Source: Catenovulum sp052056295 (lineage in GTDB: Bacteria; Pseudomonadota; Gammaproteobacteria; Enterobacterales; Alteromonadaceae). Taken from it: 64,000 nt of DNA. The DNA lies in assembly GCF_052056295.1 (NCBI RefSeq), contig NZ_CP182494.1, forward strand, positions 391,946 to 455,945, given 5' to 3'. The notes beneath the pieces were generated by a model, which saw only the letters and a list, made by a program, of their open reading frames with translations, had not been told where the DNA came from and ran no database searches. Shown here in pieces: positions 35,503 to 43,178 of this stretch. The translations under genes and the position numbers were made by a program. How positions within the stretch are numbered: the stretch's first letter is position 1; each line of letters opens with the position of its first letter.

Positions 35503-35556
35503 TTTTACAATGCTCATTGTTTTATTTTAGAATGTTTTACATCGTTCATTGTAAAA
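35503..35556. promoter_or_regulatory. Paired operators, probably for the TetR regulator of this unit
   Basis: The palindrome ACAATG-CT-CATTGT lies at 35507-35520. A related copy, ACATCGTTCATTGT, lies 32 bases downstream at 35539-35552, within a larger inverted repeat TTTTACA (35535-35541) / TGTAAAA (35550-35556). TTTTACAATG (35503-35512) is also the perfect complement of CATTGTAAAA (35547-35556). Both lie directly before the peroxiredoxin-like gene, whose unit ends with a TetR gene. Confidence 0.65.
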
Positions 35557-35571
35557 AGGGGAGTGGCGAGC

Positions 35572-36138
35572 ATGCCTAAAGTTAAAGTTGGCGATAAAAT
35601 TACTGAGTTGTCTTTACCCATGTTAGATGGCAAGCGTTTTGAGATTAATCAGCTTGCAGGAAAACGCTATTTGTTAAGTTTTCATCGGTTTGCTAGCTGT
35701 CCGTTTTGTAATTTACGAATTCATCAGCTCACACAACAAGCTGATAATTGGCCGCAGCAATTTACTGTGGTGGCGATATTCGATTCTACATTGGCTGATT
35801 TGCAAGCCACCAGTGAAAAACATCAAGCGCCATTTTATATTTTGGCCGATCAAACTAATCAATATTATCGGCAGTTTGCGGTTGAGCACTCTTGGCTGAA
35901 AACCCTGAAAGGCGGTTTAATTCGTTTGCCGCAGTTGTGTTATGCCATGTTTGTTAAAGGTTATTTTCCTTGGAAAATCAGTGGTAAATTGCATACTATG
36001 CCGTTGGATATTTTGGTAGATGAAGCTGGTGTGGTGGTTGAAGTGCATTATGGTAAAGACGAAGGTGACCATATTGATATAGCCCGTATTAATCAGTTTA
36101 CAATTGGAGTAGGTAGTGGGGCGACACAAAGCGTTTGA
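35572..36138 (+). CDS. Peroxiredoxin-like (AhpC/TSA-type thioredoxin-fold) protein
   Basis: The ATG at 35572 is favoured by GGGGAG at 35558-35563; a GTG at 35563 lies inside that RBS. The 188 residues have the thioredoxin fold with LLSFHRFASCPFCNLRIHQL (CPFC near residue 45), VAIFDSTLADLQ, FYILADQTNQYYRQFAVE and a C-terminal GVVVEVHYGKDEGDHI. The family uses the first Cys to reduce peroxides or disulfides. It overlaps the TetR gene by 23 bases, and the paired palindromes upstream suggest autoregulation of both. Confidence 0.78.
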   Translation: MPKVKVGDKITELSLPMLDGKRFEINQLAGKRYLLSFHRFASCPFCNLRIHQLTQQADNWPQQFTVVAIFDSTLADLQATSEKHQAPFYILADQTNQYYRQFAVEHSWLKTLKGGLIRLPQLCYAMFVKGYFPWKISGKLHTMPLDILVDEAGVVVEVHYGKDEGDHIDIARINQFTIGVGSGATQSV

Positions 36139-36676
36139 ACCAGAGGTAGTAAAGCAGCAATTATTATTGGCTTTTTGGGAGCTAGGCTACGAGGCTTGTA
36201 CCTATGCTGCGCTTGAAAAACGCACTGGGGTGACAGGCAAAAGTTTGGTTAATACCTTTGGTGATAAAAACAGTCTGTTTGAATTGGCATTAAAGGATTA
36301 TTTAGCTTTAGTTGATACTGTACTGGCTGAACGTTTTACCGCAGCGAATAAACATAGCATAGTGCAATTTTTTACTGATTTAGCGAAATCAGAGCCAACT
36401 AGCCCGCGCAATTTTGGCTGTTTTATTTGTAATGCTTTGTTCGAAGCGCACGCACCACAAAACTTAGTGGAACACGCGCATAGTGCATTTACAGAAAAGC
36501 TGACAAATGCTTTTCAACGTGCGCTAGCTGCTGATGATATTGCTCATGCGCCAGAGGTTGCGCAAGTATTTGTTAGTTTATTTTGGGGCGTAATGACAGA
36601 AGTTCGCCAAGCGAAATCGACTCAAGTTGTTCAGCCTAAATTAGCCAGCATAGAGCTATTGTTGCAAAAACTGTGA
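36116..36676 (+). CDS. TetR/AcrR-family transcriptional regulator
   Basis: The 186 residues start at GTG 36116 after GGAGTAGGTA. The helix-turn-helix is at residues about 10-50 (VVKQQLLLAFWELGYEACTYAALEKRTGVTGKSLVNTFGDKNSLFELAL), and the C-terminal ligand domain contains SPRNFGCFICNALFEAHA with cysteines that could sense redox state. The frame overlaps the peroxiredoxin-like gene, so the two are coupled. It is the likely binder of the palindromes at 35503-35556. Confidence 0.85.
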   Translation: MGRHKAFEPEVVKQQLLLAFWELGYEACTYAALEKRTGVTGKSLVNTFGDKNSLFELALKDYLALVDTVLAERFTAANKHSIVQFFTDLAKSEPTSPRNFGCFICNALFEAHAPQNLVEHAHSAFTEKLTNAFQRALAADDIAHAPEVAQVFVSLFWGVMTEVRQAKSTQVVQPKLASIELLLQKL

Positions 36677-36775
36677 CTGCTGTTTTCAATGCGCTTTAGC
36701 GTTTTGCTAATTCGCGTTCAGTGCAATTAGTGAACTACACTTTATATAAACCTAACCAACGAACGGACGCTATTT

Positions 36776-37081
36776 ATGAAAAAAGTTTACACAAGCGAAA
36801 ATAGTTTTTTAGTGCACAATGCGAAAAATCTAATTGAAGCCCAGGGCATTCATGTTGTGCTTAAAAACGAATTTGCCCAAGGTGCCATGGGAGAAATATC
36901 GCCATTCGATTGTTGGCCTGAGTTATGGGTAAATGAAGCTGATTTTGCAGAAGCTGAACTGGTTATTACCGAAGCAAGTTTAACTGCCAACAGCCAAGAG
37001 GCTGACTGGGTATGTACCAGTTGTGGTGAAGAGAATAGTGCGACTTTTGAGATATGTTGGAGTTGCCAAAAAGCACGTTAG
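36776..37081 (+). CDS. DUF2007 protein with C-terminal zinc ribbon
   Basis: The 101 residues begin MKKVYTSENSFLVHNAKNLIEAQGIHVVLKNEFAQGAMGEISPFDCWPELWV, the DUF2007 fold (a putative signal-transduction domain related to GlnB-like proteins). They end with a rubredoxin-like zinc ribbon, VCTSCGEENSATFEICWSC, with two CxxC pairs. Function is unknown. It stands alone and is followed by the TGGCCGACA repeats. Confidence 0.8.
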   Translation: MKKVYTSENSFLVHNAKNLIEAQGIHVVLKNEFAQGAMGEISPFDCWPELWVNEADFAEAELVITEASLTANSQEADWVCTSCGEENSATFEICWSCQKAR

Positions 37082-37087
37082 TTTAAA

Positions 37088-37155
37088 TTTGTCGGCCATT
37101 TAAAGTGGCCGACAAATTGAAAAAATGGCCGACAAAACCTCAAATGTGGCCGACA
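37088..37155. repeat. Terminator-like hairpin plus three spaced TGGCCGACA repeats
   Basis: TTTGTCGGCCA (37088-37098) pairs perfectly with TGGCCGACAAA (37106-37116). The word TGGCCGACA recurs at 37106, 37126 and 37147, i.e. with 20- and 21-base spacing. The block fills the whole space between two convergent genes. The hairpin may terminate either strand; the extra repeats are unexplained. Confidence 0.7.
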
Positions 37156-37980
37156 TTAACCATCTTTAGATATTTCACTAAGTACAGTTAAACTGTCGTT
37201 TTCTATACGCAACTGCTGTATACCTAGTGCAGAGGTTAAGATCAAAGTATTGCCACTCACTATTAAGTCGTTACATGCATAACTGTTGTCTAATGGCTGG
37301 CGGACTAAACCTTTAACGGTTTGTTCGTCAGTCACGGGTGTACCATCAATATCGACTAAATCGTCTGATTCATTTGCAATTTGCTCTATGCTAAATTTAA
37401 CCAAACCTTCCTTTTTATCACAAACATATAAAGTGTTGTTGTGTAATCCCAAACCATGCGGTTCGTACAAATCTAAGTATAAAGATTCGATTACTGGTGA
37501 GCCTATATTGCTAATATTAATTACGCCAACGACATCTGTACTATCGCTATTGAAGTCAGTGTCACCATCTCTAATGGTGTAATACGCGGTATCACCAATG
37601 GCAATTACTGGGTCGTATGCGCGTAAGTGGGCAATTTGCGAAATTTGGTTAAATTTGTTGTAAGCGTTTGGGGTGTTGTCTGGTTCATAAATGAGTACAC
37701 CACGTTGAGTTCCGAACATTAGATATTCGTTTTGATAGTTAAAAACAGTTTCTAACCTATTCCAAGCCCGGGTGCTTGAAGTGAGCTCAGGAAATAATTT
37801 GTTCTGTAGCTGGAAGGTATATATGGTTGAGTCTTCGACGAAAACCAGCTCATCTTGAAAGATCGTCATGGCCGCTAACGAGCCGCTTTGCCCTGAGCTT
37901 GCAGAACCAGAGCTACCTTCTTGGCAAGCTGGCAAACATAACAAGGTTAACGAGATTGTGAGTATTTTCTGTAATTGCAT
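37156..37980 (-). CDS. Beta-propeller-like lipoprotein (LVIVD-type repeats)
   Basis: The ATG at 37980 opens a lipoprotein signal (TLLCLPAC, Cys near 19) followed by a Ser/Gly-rich linker; the longer frame overlaps the upstream gene and is rejected. The mature part has repeated strands of the propeller type (TIFQDELVFVEDSTIYTF; YLMFGTQRGVLIYEP; PVIAIGDTAYYTIRDGD; LYEPHGLGLHNNTLYVCDKKEGLVKFSI). Such proteins lie on the cell surface; the ligand is unknown. It starts one base after the stop of the VanZ-like gene, so both form one unit. Confidence 0.6.
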   Translation of the reverse strand: MQLQKILTISLTLLCLPACQEGSSGSASSGQSGSLAAMTIFQDELVFVEDSTIYTFQLQNKLFPELTSSTRAWNRLETVFNYQNEYLMFGTQRGVLIYEPDNTPNAYNKFNQISQIAHLRAYDPVIAIGDTAYYTIRDGDTDFNSDSTDVVGVINISNIGSPVIESLYLDLYEPHGLGLHNNTLYVCDKKEGLVKFSIEQIANESDDLVDIDGTPVTDEQTVKGLVRQPLDNSYACNDLIVSGNTLILTSALGIQQLRIENDSLTVLSEISKDG

Positions 37981-37981
37981 G

Positions 37982-39055
37982 TTAAAGCTCCACATCCCAG
38001 AAGAAAAAGCGTTTACCACCTTTAATTTCATATCCTACAACCATCCCTTTATTTTCATTTATTTCAATGCGTTCACCTTTATTGGAAAAATAGGCGTTTG
38101 AAGGCAACCAGTTTTCGGCATTTGGGTAAGGCAACAGGTTTTCACTACGCTGATAGCTAAAGGGGGAGGCCAACTCAATCGCAACAATATCTGTAAAGCT
38201 GTTCACGTACATAACGCCATTCAACACTTCCATATCCGTCGCGCCAACCACACTGACATAAGCCAAATATTTTGGGTTAGTTTGATCTGTGTTGTCGAAA
38301 ATATAAATACCTTTAAAGCGGTCGTTTACAAATAAATAATCGTTAAATAGATATATCTTTCCTGGGGTGTGTATTTCTTGATATTCGCGAATTAGTGCGC
38401 CTTCGTTGATTGCTGACTGAGTTTCCGTGTTTGCATTATCCGCACTAAAGTAGACTTGATTACGTTTGCGGATTTTGTCCCAAGGCATATATAAAGGCTT
38501 AACTTCGCAAGAAGTACGTTTACCATTGGGGTACTCGCAGTTATCTATTATCAAGCTACCGGTTATACCTAGGCTACCAATCAAAACGATTGGCAACTGT
38601 AAGCCAATAGAAAAAGCTGATGTTCTTCGGTTGGAGTTTTGTTGAAAATTCAAGTAAAAACCAGTTAAGGCGGCGGCTAAACAAGCTGCAACTATGTCAA
38701 GCAGATTGAATGTACCTGCCAGCCAGCTTATCGCAACAAACTTAAGCTGAAGCAGTTCAAATCCAATATTAATTAACAACCAAGTTGCGGGGATTTTCCA
38801 ATAACTATTTTTGGATAAGCCTGTAATTGCGGCTGTTAAACACGACATAATAATAACGTGGATAAAACTGGGCAATGCACCATTTACCACGCTGGGTTGC
38901 GCTAGAGCTGGCCAATCAAAGCGAAATTGAGCCATAAAGGGCAATAAATCTAAGTAGGTATTCGCTTCACGACAACTAGCGTAAAAACATAATCCAAAAA
39001 GAGTAAATATTATCGACAGGAAAAAATTGAGGGATCTATACTGCAATTGAGTCAT
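37982..39055 (-). CDS. VanZ-like membrane domain fused to a periplasmic propeller-type domain
   Basis: The 357 residues fall into two halves. About 1-190 is membrane-embedded, with VanZ-like helices (FFLSIIFTLFGLCFYASC; FIHVIIMSCLTAAITGL; WLLINIGFELLQLKFVAISWLAGTFNLLDIVAACLAAALTG; IGLQLPIVLIGSLGITGSLII). The rest is exported and strand-rich (KIYLFNDYLFVNDRFKGIYIFDNTDQTNPKYLAYVSVVGATDMEVLNGVMYVNS), resembling the LVIVD repeats of the lipoprotein that follows. The fusion is unusual. It is the first gene of the pair and has a promoter region that is a relative of the one before the deacetylase gene. Confidence 0.6.
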   Translation of the reverse strand: MTQLQYRSLNFFLSIIFTLFGLCFYASCREANTYLDLLPFMAQFRFDWPALAQPSVVNGALPSFIHVIIMSCLTAAITGLSKNSYWKIPATWLLINIGFELLQLKFVAISWLAGTFNLLDIVAACLAAALTGFYLNFQQNSNRRTSAFSIGLQLPIVLIGSLGITGSLIIDNCEYPNGKRTSCEVKPLYMPWDKIRKRNQVYFSADNANTETQSAINEGALIREYQEIHTPGKIYLFNDYLFVNDRFKGIYIFDNTDQTNPKYLAYVSVVGATDMEVLNGVMYVNSFTDIVAIELASPFSYQRSENLLPYPNAENWLPSNAYFSNKGERIEINENKGMVVGYEIKGGKRFFFWDVEL

Positions 39056-39091
39056 CCTTAACCTATATAATTCATTTATTTAAGTGAGGGC

Positions 39092-39165
39092 GAGTATACT
39101 GAGAAGTATACTCATTCTCAAACAAATTATGTTTAAATTGACTCCAATGAATAAGCAGGTGTAGG
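39092..39165 (-). promoter_or_regulatory. Promoter module copy 1 (before the VanZ-like gene)
   Basis: On the minus strand TTGAGA and TATACT are 17 bases apart. GAGTATACT (39092-39100) and AGTATACTC (39105-39113) form a perfect 9-base inverted repeat over the -10. Upstream, 39132-39165 is a 34-base element, 29 of whose bases recur before the deacetylase gene at 40036-40069. Confidence 0.6.
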
Positions 39166-39170
39166 AAATA

Positions 39171-39956
39171 TCAATCGCCGCTGCTAATAAACTCAGCAAT
39201 ATCGTGTACCGGAGCAACCCAAAGCTGCTGTTGATGTTTACGAATATATTCTAGTAACGCTAAATGGGTATCCGCATCAATATTTAGACCATGCTCGCCG
39301 CCAACACCGTGAAATAAAAATATAAGCAAAGCCTGTTGTTTAATGGCTTGGTCTACTTGCTCAGTTAATTGGGCGAGTGTTTGTCCATGCACCACATAAG
39401 CTGGCATATTGTACCTGTCTATATTGTTTGGCGTGGTTAGCTGATAATGCACGCCTCGAGCGCCGCTAAATAAGGGCTTGATGTCTTGAATGAAGTTATC
39501 TTTGCCTGCTGTAGTATCACCACAGGTATAAGCAAATGAGCGAGTATTTTTTCCGGTTAGCGCTGTAAGTGTGGTGTTGGCTATTTTTAGATTATTGATC
39601 AGCTGTTGTTTGCTCCATTTAGCTAAATCACGGTCTGTTGCGACCCAATCTCTATTTGGTAAATCGGCTCTACATGGATGAAACAAGGTATGATTACCTA
39701 ATTCATGCCCTTGATTTGCCACTTGCTGCCAAGCCGCTAACCTTTGACGAAATGCGTCGCTTGCGACAGTTAAATAAAAGGTGCCCTTAAAATTAAATTG
39801 GTTGAGCTGTGGGGCGACTATGTCTAAATGCACATTTAATGCATCGTCATAAGTTAATGCGATAGCGGCTTGTTTGCCATTCCAGAGTAAATTTTCTGCT
39901 TGTACTGAAGCACAAGTTAGACAGAAAACGAGCACGAGTTTTATTTTAGTTATCAT
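39171..39956 (-). CDS. Exported polysaccharide deacetylase (NodB-like, CE4)
   Basis: The 261 residues start with a signal peptide (LVLVFCLTCASVQA). NodB motifs are present: AIALTYDDAL near residue 35 (motif 1, Asp pair), GHELGNHTLFHP near 88 (motif 2, H-x3-H metal ligands), RSFAYTCGDTTAG near 137 (motif 3) and IFLFHGVGGE near 210 (motif 5). CE4 enzymes remove N- or O-acetyl groups from chitin, peptidoglycan or xylan; some members act on other amides. The substrate is unknown. It is a single gene bracketed by two related promoter modules. Confidence 0.85.
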   Translation of the reverse strand: MITKIKLVLVFCLTCASVQAENLLWNGKQAAIALTYDDALNVHLDIVAPQLNQFNFKGTFYLTVASDAFRQRLAAWQQVANQGHELGNHTLFHPCRADLPNRDWVATDRDLAKWSKQQLINNLKIANTTLTALTGKNTRSFAYTCGDTTAGKDNFIQDIKPLFSGARGVHYQLTTPNNIDRYNMPAYVVHGQTLAQLTEQVDQAIKQQALLIFLFHGVGGEHGLNIDADTHLALLEYIRKHQQQLWVAPVHDIAEFISSGD

Positions 39957-39984
39957 AGAGTTTGTTTTGTTAGTTTGTGTGATG

Positions 39985-40069
39985 GGCCGAGTATATCTTT
40001 AATATGTCACTTTGTCTAAGTGACTATTAGGTTTGTTTGAATTGACCCTAATGACTAATCAGGTGTAGG
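39985..40069 (-). promoter_or_regulatory. Promoter module copy 2 (before the deacetylase gene)
   Basis: On the minus strand TTAGAC and TATACT lie 18 bases apart, followed by CGGCCC as in copy 1 (CGCCC). GTCACTT (40006-40012) and AAGTGAC (40018-40024) form an inverted repeat over the -35. The 34-base element at 40036-40069 matches 39132-39165 at 29 positions. The start codon is 80 bases away from the element, against 77 in copy 1. Confidence 0.6.
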
Positions 40070-40097
40070 CTTATTGGATAGCCGATTGGATGTATGT

Positions 40098-40334
40098 ATG
40101 AAATTTCAAAACCCAGTTAAAAAGTTTAAAGATGATCTCGAAGTAAAAATTAGGGAATCAGCCATCAATGCAGCACGCTCACGGATTATTTTAGCTGGCC
40201 TCAAGCCGGAAAATTTAGATCCTGAAGAGTTAGAAGTAATAGTACGCGAAGAAGAAGATAAAATTCGCAGTCGCATTAAAGAAAAAGGTTTGTTCGCCTT
40301 AGCTGCTGCTTTGGGTTTAGGCTGGTGGATTTAA
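40098..40334 (+). CDS. Small conserved protein with C-terminal membrane segment
   Basis: The ATG at 40098 gives 78 residues: a charged amphipathic part (MKFQNPVKKFKDDLEVKIRES, then PEELEVIVREEEDKIRSRIKEKG) that may form a coiled coil, and a short hydrophobic end (LFALAAALGLGWWI). No known domain is recognised. It is followed after 18 bases by another small membrane protein, so the two probably form an operon. Confidence 0.55.
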   Translation: MKFQNPVKKFKDDLEVKIRESAINAARSRIILAGLKPENLDPEELEVIVREEEDKIRSRIKEKGLFALAAALGLGWWI

Positions 40335-40352
40335 TAAACAAGGTGAATAAAG

Positions 40353-40775
40353 ATGTTTAGTCCACTCATTCGTTTGGGTTTACTCGCCAGTTTTTGGCTG
40401 AAATACAAAAGCAACATCATCAAAACCTTGTTTGCTGTACTGGCGTTAGCTATTGTCCATTATGTCTATCAAGATGTAGTTGAGCTGTTTAGCCTTAATC
40501 AACAACAAAATTACTTAACGTACGCACTTGTAGTTAAATGGCTGGTCATTTTATTAATTATTGGTTTTTACGTATTTTCTTTAAAAGTACAAGCGAATAA
40601 CAATTCACAGCCAATTAAGGTTAAAAAATCGACTAAATCCACAGCTGCGGATAACAGCAATTCTGCAAATTCAAACTCAGCTGACGTTGATCCTTTTGAG
40701 CAATTCCGCCATAAACCCAAGTTGCGCTCTCGCTCTGATTTAATGTTAGAGAAAAAGCGCTCACAAAAGTCTTAG
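40353..40775 (+). CDS. Small membrane protein with two predicted helices
   Basis: The 140 residues start at ATG 40353 after AGGTGA. Two membrane helices are seen (IIKTLFAVLALAIVHYVYQDVV and YALVVKWLVILLIIGFYVFSL), then a Lys/Ser/Asn-rich cytoplasmic tail ending RSRSDLMLEKKRSQKS. I do not recognise the family. The pairing with the preceding small protein suggests a common role at the inner membrane. Confidence 0.55.
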   Translation: MFSPLIRLGLLASFWLKYKSNIIKTLFAVLALAIVHYVYQDVVELFSLNQQQNYLTYALVVKWLVILLIIGFYVFSLKVQANNNSQPIKVKKSTKSTAADNSNSANSNSADVDPFEQFRHKPKLRSRSDLMLEKKRSQKS

Positions 40776-40869
40776 CTCGCTTTACTTCCATATTTTTTGC
40801 ACATTGTTTGCACCTTAGTTGCAAATTAACTGAGTAAGCTCCTAACGTACCAATTATTAGGAGCTTTAA

Positions 40870-41349
40870 ATGAAATTCTCAATAACTATGAGTTTAGTGA
40901 GTTGCTTATTATTTTCTGCAGGCAGCTATGCTAAACCGCCTAGACCTTGTTTTGCTCAGCTAGACGTTAACTCTGACGATGTTTTAAGTTATGCGGAGTT
41001 TTCAGCTGAATTGCCACCACATCACAGCGGTGAAGATATATTTGCCCAAATGGATGTAAATGCAGATCAGCTTGTTTCGAAAAGTGAATTTGCCCAGTTT
41101 AAACCTGATCACACAAGCAAATTTAGCCTATTAGATAACAACTCTGATGGGGTGATTTCGTACGCAGAATTCACGGCAATGCCTATTCCTCATGGTGATT
41201 ACCAAACCGTCTTCAATACGATAGATGTCGACGGTAGTGGTGATATCACTGCAGAAGAAATGCAAACCCATCATCAACAAATGCGCCACCGTAAACCACA
41301 TCACCTAAACAAAAAAATGCCAAGCACAACAGGAGAATGTAATGATTAA
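40870..41349 (+). CDS. Exported EF-hand calcium-binding protein
   Basis: The 159 residues have a signal peptide (LVSCLLFSAGSYA) and four EF-hand loops: DVNSDDVLSYAEF, DVNADQLVSKSEF, DNNSDGVISYAEF and DVDGSGDITAEEM. All keep acidic residues at positions 1, 3, 5 and 12 or close substitutes. A His/Lys-rich tail (HHQQMRHRKPHHLNKK) follows. It is probably periplasmic and calcium binding. Its end overlaps the next gene by eight bases. Confidence 0.85.
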   Translation: MKFSITMSLVSCLLFSAGSYAKPPRPCFAQLDVNSDDVLSYAEFSAELPPHHSGEDIFAQMDVNADQLVSKSEFAQFKPDHTSKFSLLDNNSDGVISYAEFTAMPIPHGDYQTVFNTIDVDGSGDITAEEMQTHHQQMRHRKPHHLNKKMPSTTGECND

Positions 41350-41824
41350 TTCCACACAATCCTCTATGCAAATGCCGCCGCCACCGCCAAGAGATGGTCG
41401 TGAGCAGCAAAGCTTAACTGATGAACAAAAAACGCTGATCAGTGATACGTTAGCTCAGTATGATGCTGAAAATTTAACTGAAAGTGATGCGCAAAGTATT
41501 ATTGCGGCATTCTCTGAAGCAGGTATTCATCCTAGCCGTGAAATGGAAGAGGCTATGTCTGAACTGGGTTTTGAAGCGCGAGAAATTGGCGAGTTAGCTG
41601 GTTTTGATGGTCGTCAAGGGCCGCCACCACCTCCGCCTGGAAATCAACAATCAGACGAGCAAATTAGTCAGTTAGTTGACTATTTAAGTGAAGCGATTGA
41701 AGAAAAATTAGCTGAAACAGACGTAACTGAGTTGTCTGATGAAGATAAAGCGCAAATATTGGCAGAAGCACAACAGAAATTTGGTTTAAAACAAACCGAT
41801 TCGATAATTGATACCACTGCTTGA
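41342..41824 (+). CDS. Proline-rich acidic protein coupled to the EF-hand gene
   Basis: The 160 residues have no signal peptide. They contain two polyproline stretches (MPPPPPRDG near residue 11, GPPPPPPGN near 93) separated by an acidic helical segment (LTDEQKTLISDTLAQYDAENLTESDAQSIIAAFSEAGI) that is repeated in a looser form at the C-terminus (LTELSD-like with ETDVTELSDEDKAQILAEAQQKFG). The function is unknown. Translational overlap with the EF-hand gene suggests a joint role, perhaps related to calcium. Confidence 0.6.
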   Translation: MINSTQSSMQMPPPPPRDGREQQSLTDEQKTLISDTLAQYDAENLTESDAQSIIAAFSEAGIHPSREMEEAMSELGFEAREIGELAGFDGRQGPPPPPPGNQQSDEQISQLVDYLSEAIEEKLAETDVTELSDEDKAQILAEAQQKFGLKQTDSIIDTTA

Positions 41825-41881
41825 TACTTGATTTATAGCTGTCAGCGCAGTTGATTTAACACTGCGCTGATGGCCGTAAGC

Positions 41882-43051
41882 TTATACACATCTCACTTGG
41901 AATACGTGTTCAACATTAGCTATTTTCTGCAATAACTCAGCCGTTGGTCTTTGCTCAATATCAATAATATTGTAAGCAATGTCATCACGACTTTTGTTCA
42001 CAATATCAATAACATTGATGTTCAAATCAGCCAGTAAATTAAGCACTACACCTAATACTTTTGGCACATTGTCGTTGGCAAAAGTGATGCGGTAGCCAGA
42101 TGTGCGCTCCATAGAAATGGCAGGGAAGTTTACTGAATTTACGATATTGCCGTTTTCTAAAAAGTCGATTAACTGTTTAGCACCCATCACTGCACAATTT
42201 TCTTCTGCTTCAACTGTACTTGCACCTAAGTGTGGGAACAAAATCGCTTTGTCGTGCGCAATTAATTTTTCGGTTGGGAAATCGGCAATGTAATAAGCGA
42301 GTTTGCCTGTATCTAACGCATTGATAACTGCTTCTTCGTTAACTAATTCGCCGCGTGCTAGGTTGATCAGTTTAGCGCCTTGTTTAAGCGCGGCAAACGC
42401 ATCGTCATTGATAAATCCAATAGTTGCTTCAACCGCAGGTACGTGCAAAGTAACGTAGTCTGAACGCGACAATAATGCATTTAAGCTGTCTGCTTTAACC
42501 ACTTCGCTAGATAAGCGCCATGCTGCTTCAACGCTTAATTTTGGATCGTAGCCAATTACTTTCATGCCTAAACTTAAAGCTAAATTGGCTACTTTGGCAC
42601 CTATTGCGCCTAAACCAACAACCCCTAAGGTTTTGCCTTCTAACTCGCCGCCGCCATAAGCTTTTTTACCGGCCTCTACTTTTTTGTGTAACTCGTGTGC
42701 GTCAGTTTCATTGGCTAAGGTTTTTACATACGCCATACTTTGGCTGATGCCGCGCGAACCTAATAATAAACTGGCTAGCACTAACTCTTTTACCGCGTTG
42801 GCATTTGCCCCTGGGGTATTAAATACCACTATGCCTTGGCGCGTGTAATCGGAAACTGGAATATTGTTTACTCCGGCACCTGCGCGTGCAACGGCAAGTA
42901 CTGATTTAGGAAGTGTTTCTTCATGGAGTTTTTGGCTACGCAGCAATATTGCGTCTGGCTCAGCTTCGTCAGCCGATACGCGGTAGCTGTCTTGCGGAAA
43001 TTGATTTAAGCCTTTGCTGGCTATGTTGTTATAAGTCCTAATTGTTTTCAT
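41882..43051 (-). CDS. serA: D-3-phosphoglycerate dehydrogenase
   Basis: Oxidises 3-phosphoglycerate to 3-phosphohydroxypyruvate with NAD+, the first step of serine synthesis. The 389 residues have the 2-hydroxyacid dehydrogenase fold: GKTLGVVGLGAIGAKVANLALSLGMKVIGYD (NAD loop near 140), LINLARGELVNEEAV (catalytic Arg), a Glu region, and LFPHLGAST (catalytic His near 270). A C-terminal ACT domain (VLNLLADLNINVIDIVNKS) may bind serine. The length is the short type. serC lies upstream in the same direction, with a 588-base gap that holds repeats. Confidence 0.9.
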   Translation of the reverse strand: MKTIRTYNNIASKGLNQFPQDSYRVSADEAEPDAILLRSQKLHEETLPKSVLAVARAGAGVNNIPVSDYTRQGIVVFNTPGANANAVKELVLASLLLGSRGISQSMAYVKTLANETDAHELHKKVEAGKKAYGGGELEGKTLGVVGLGAIGAKVANLALSLGMKVIGYDPKLSVEAAWRLSSEVVKADSLNALLSRSDYVTLHVPAVEATIGFINDDAFAALKQGAKLINLARGELVNEEAVINALDTGKLAYYIADFPTEKLIAHDKAILFPHLGASTVEAEENCAVMGAKQLIDFLENGNIVNSVNFPAISMERTSGYRITFANDNVPKVLGVVLNLLADLNINVIDIVNKSRDDIAYNIIDIEQRPTAELLQKIANVEHVFQVRCV

Positions 43052-43178
43052 CTTTGTTAGCTCTTTTTTATGGTTCTCTTTGTATGTGAGAACAGTTTTA
43101 TAACTGGGATGAATACTGCTTTATTCCATCGCTTTTGTTTTGTTCGTTATGAATACTCGAAAGTTTATAGTGAAGATG

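Noticed and set aside
37106..37155. TGGCCGACA repeats as a minimal CRISPR array
   Set aside because: The repeat unit is only nine bases, the spacers are 11-12 bases, and no cas gene is present.
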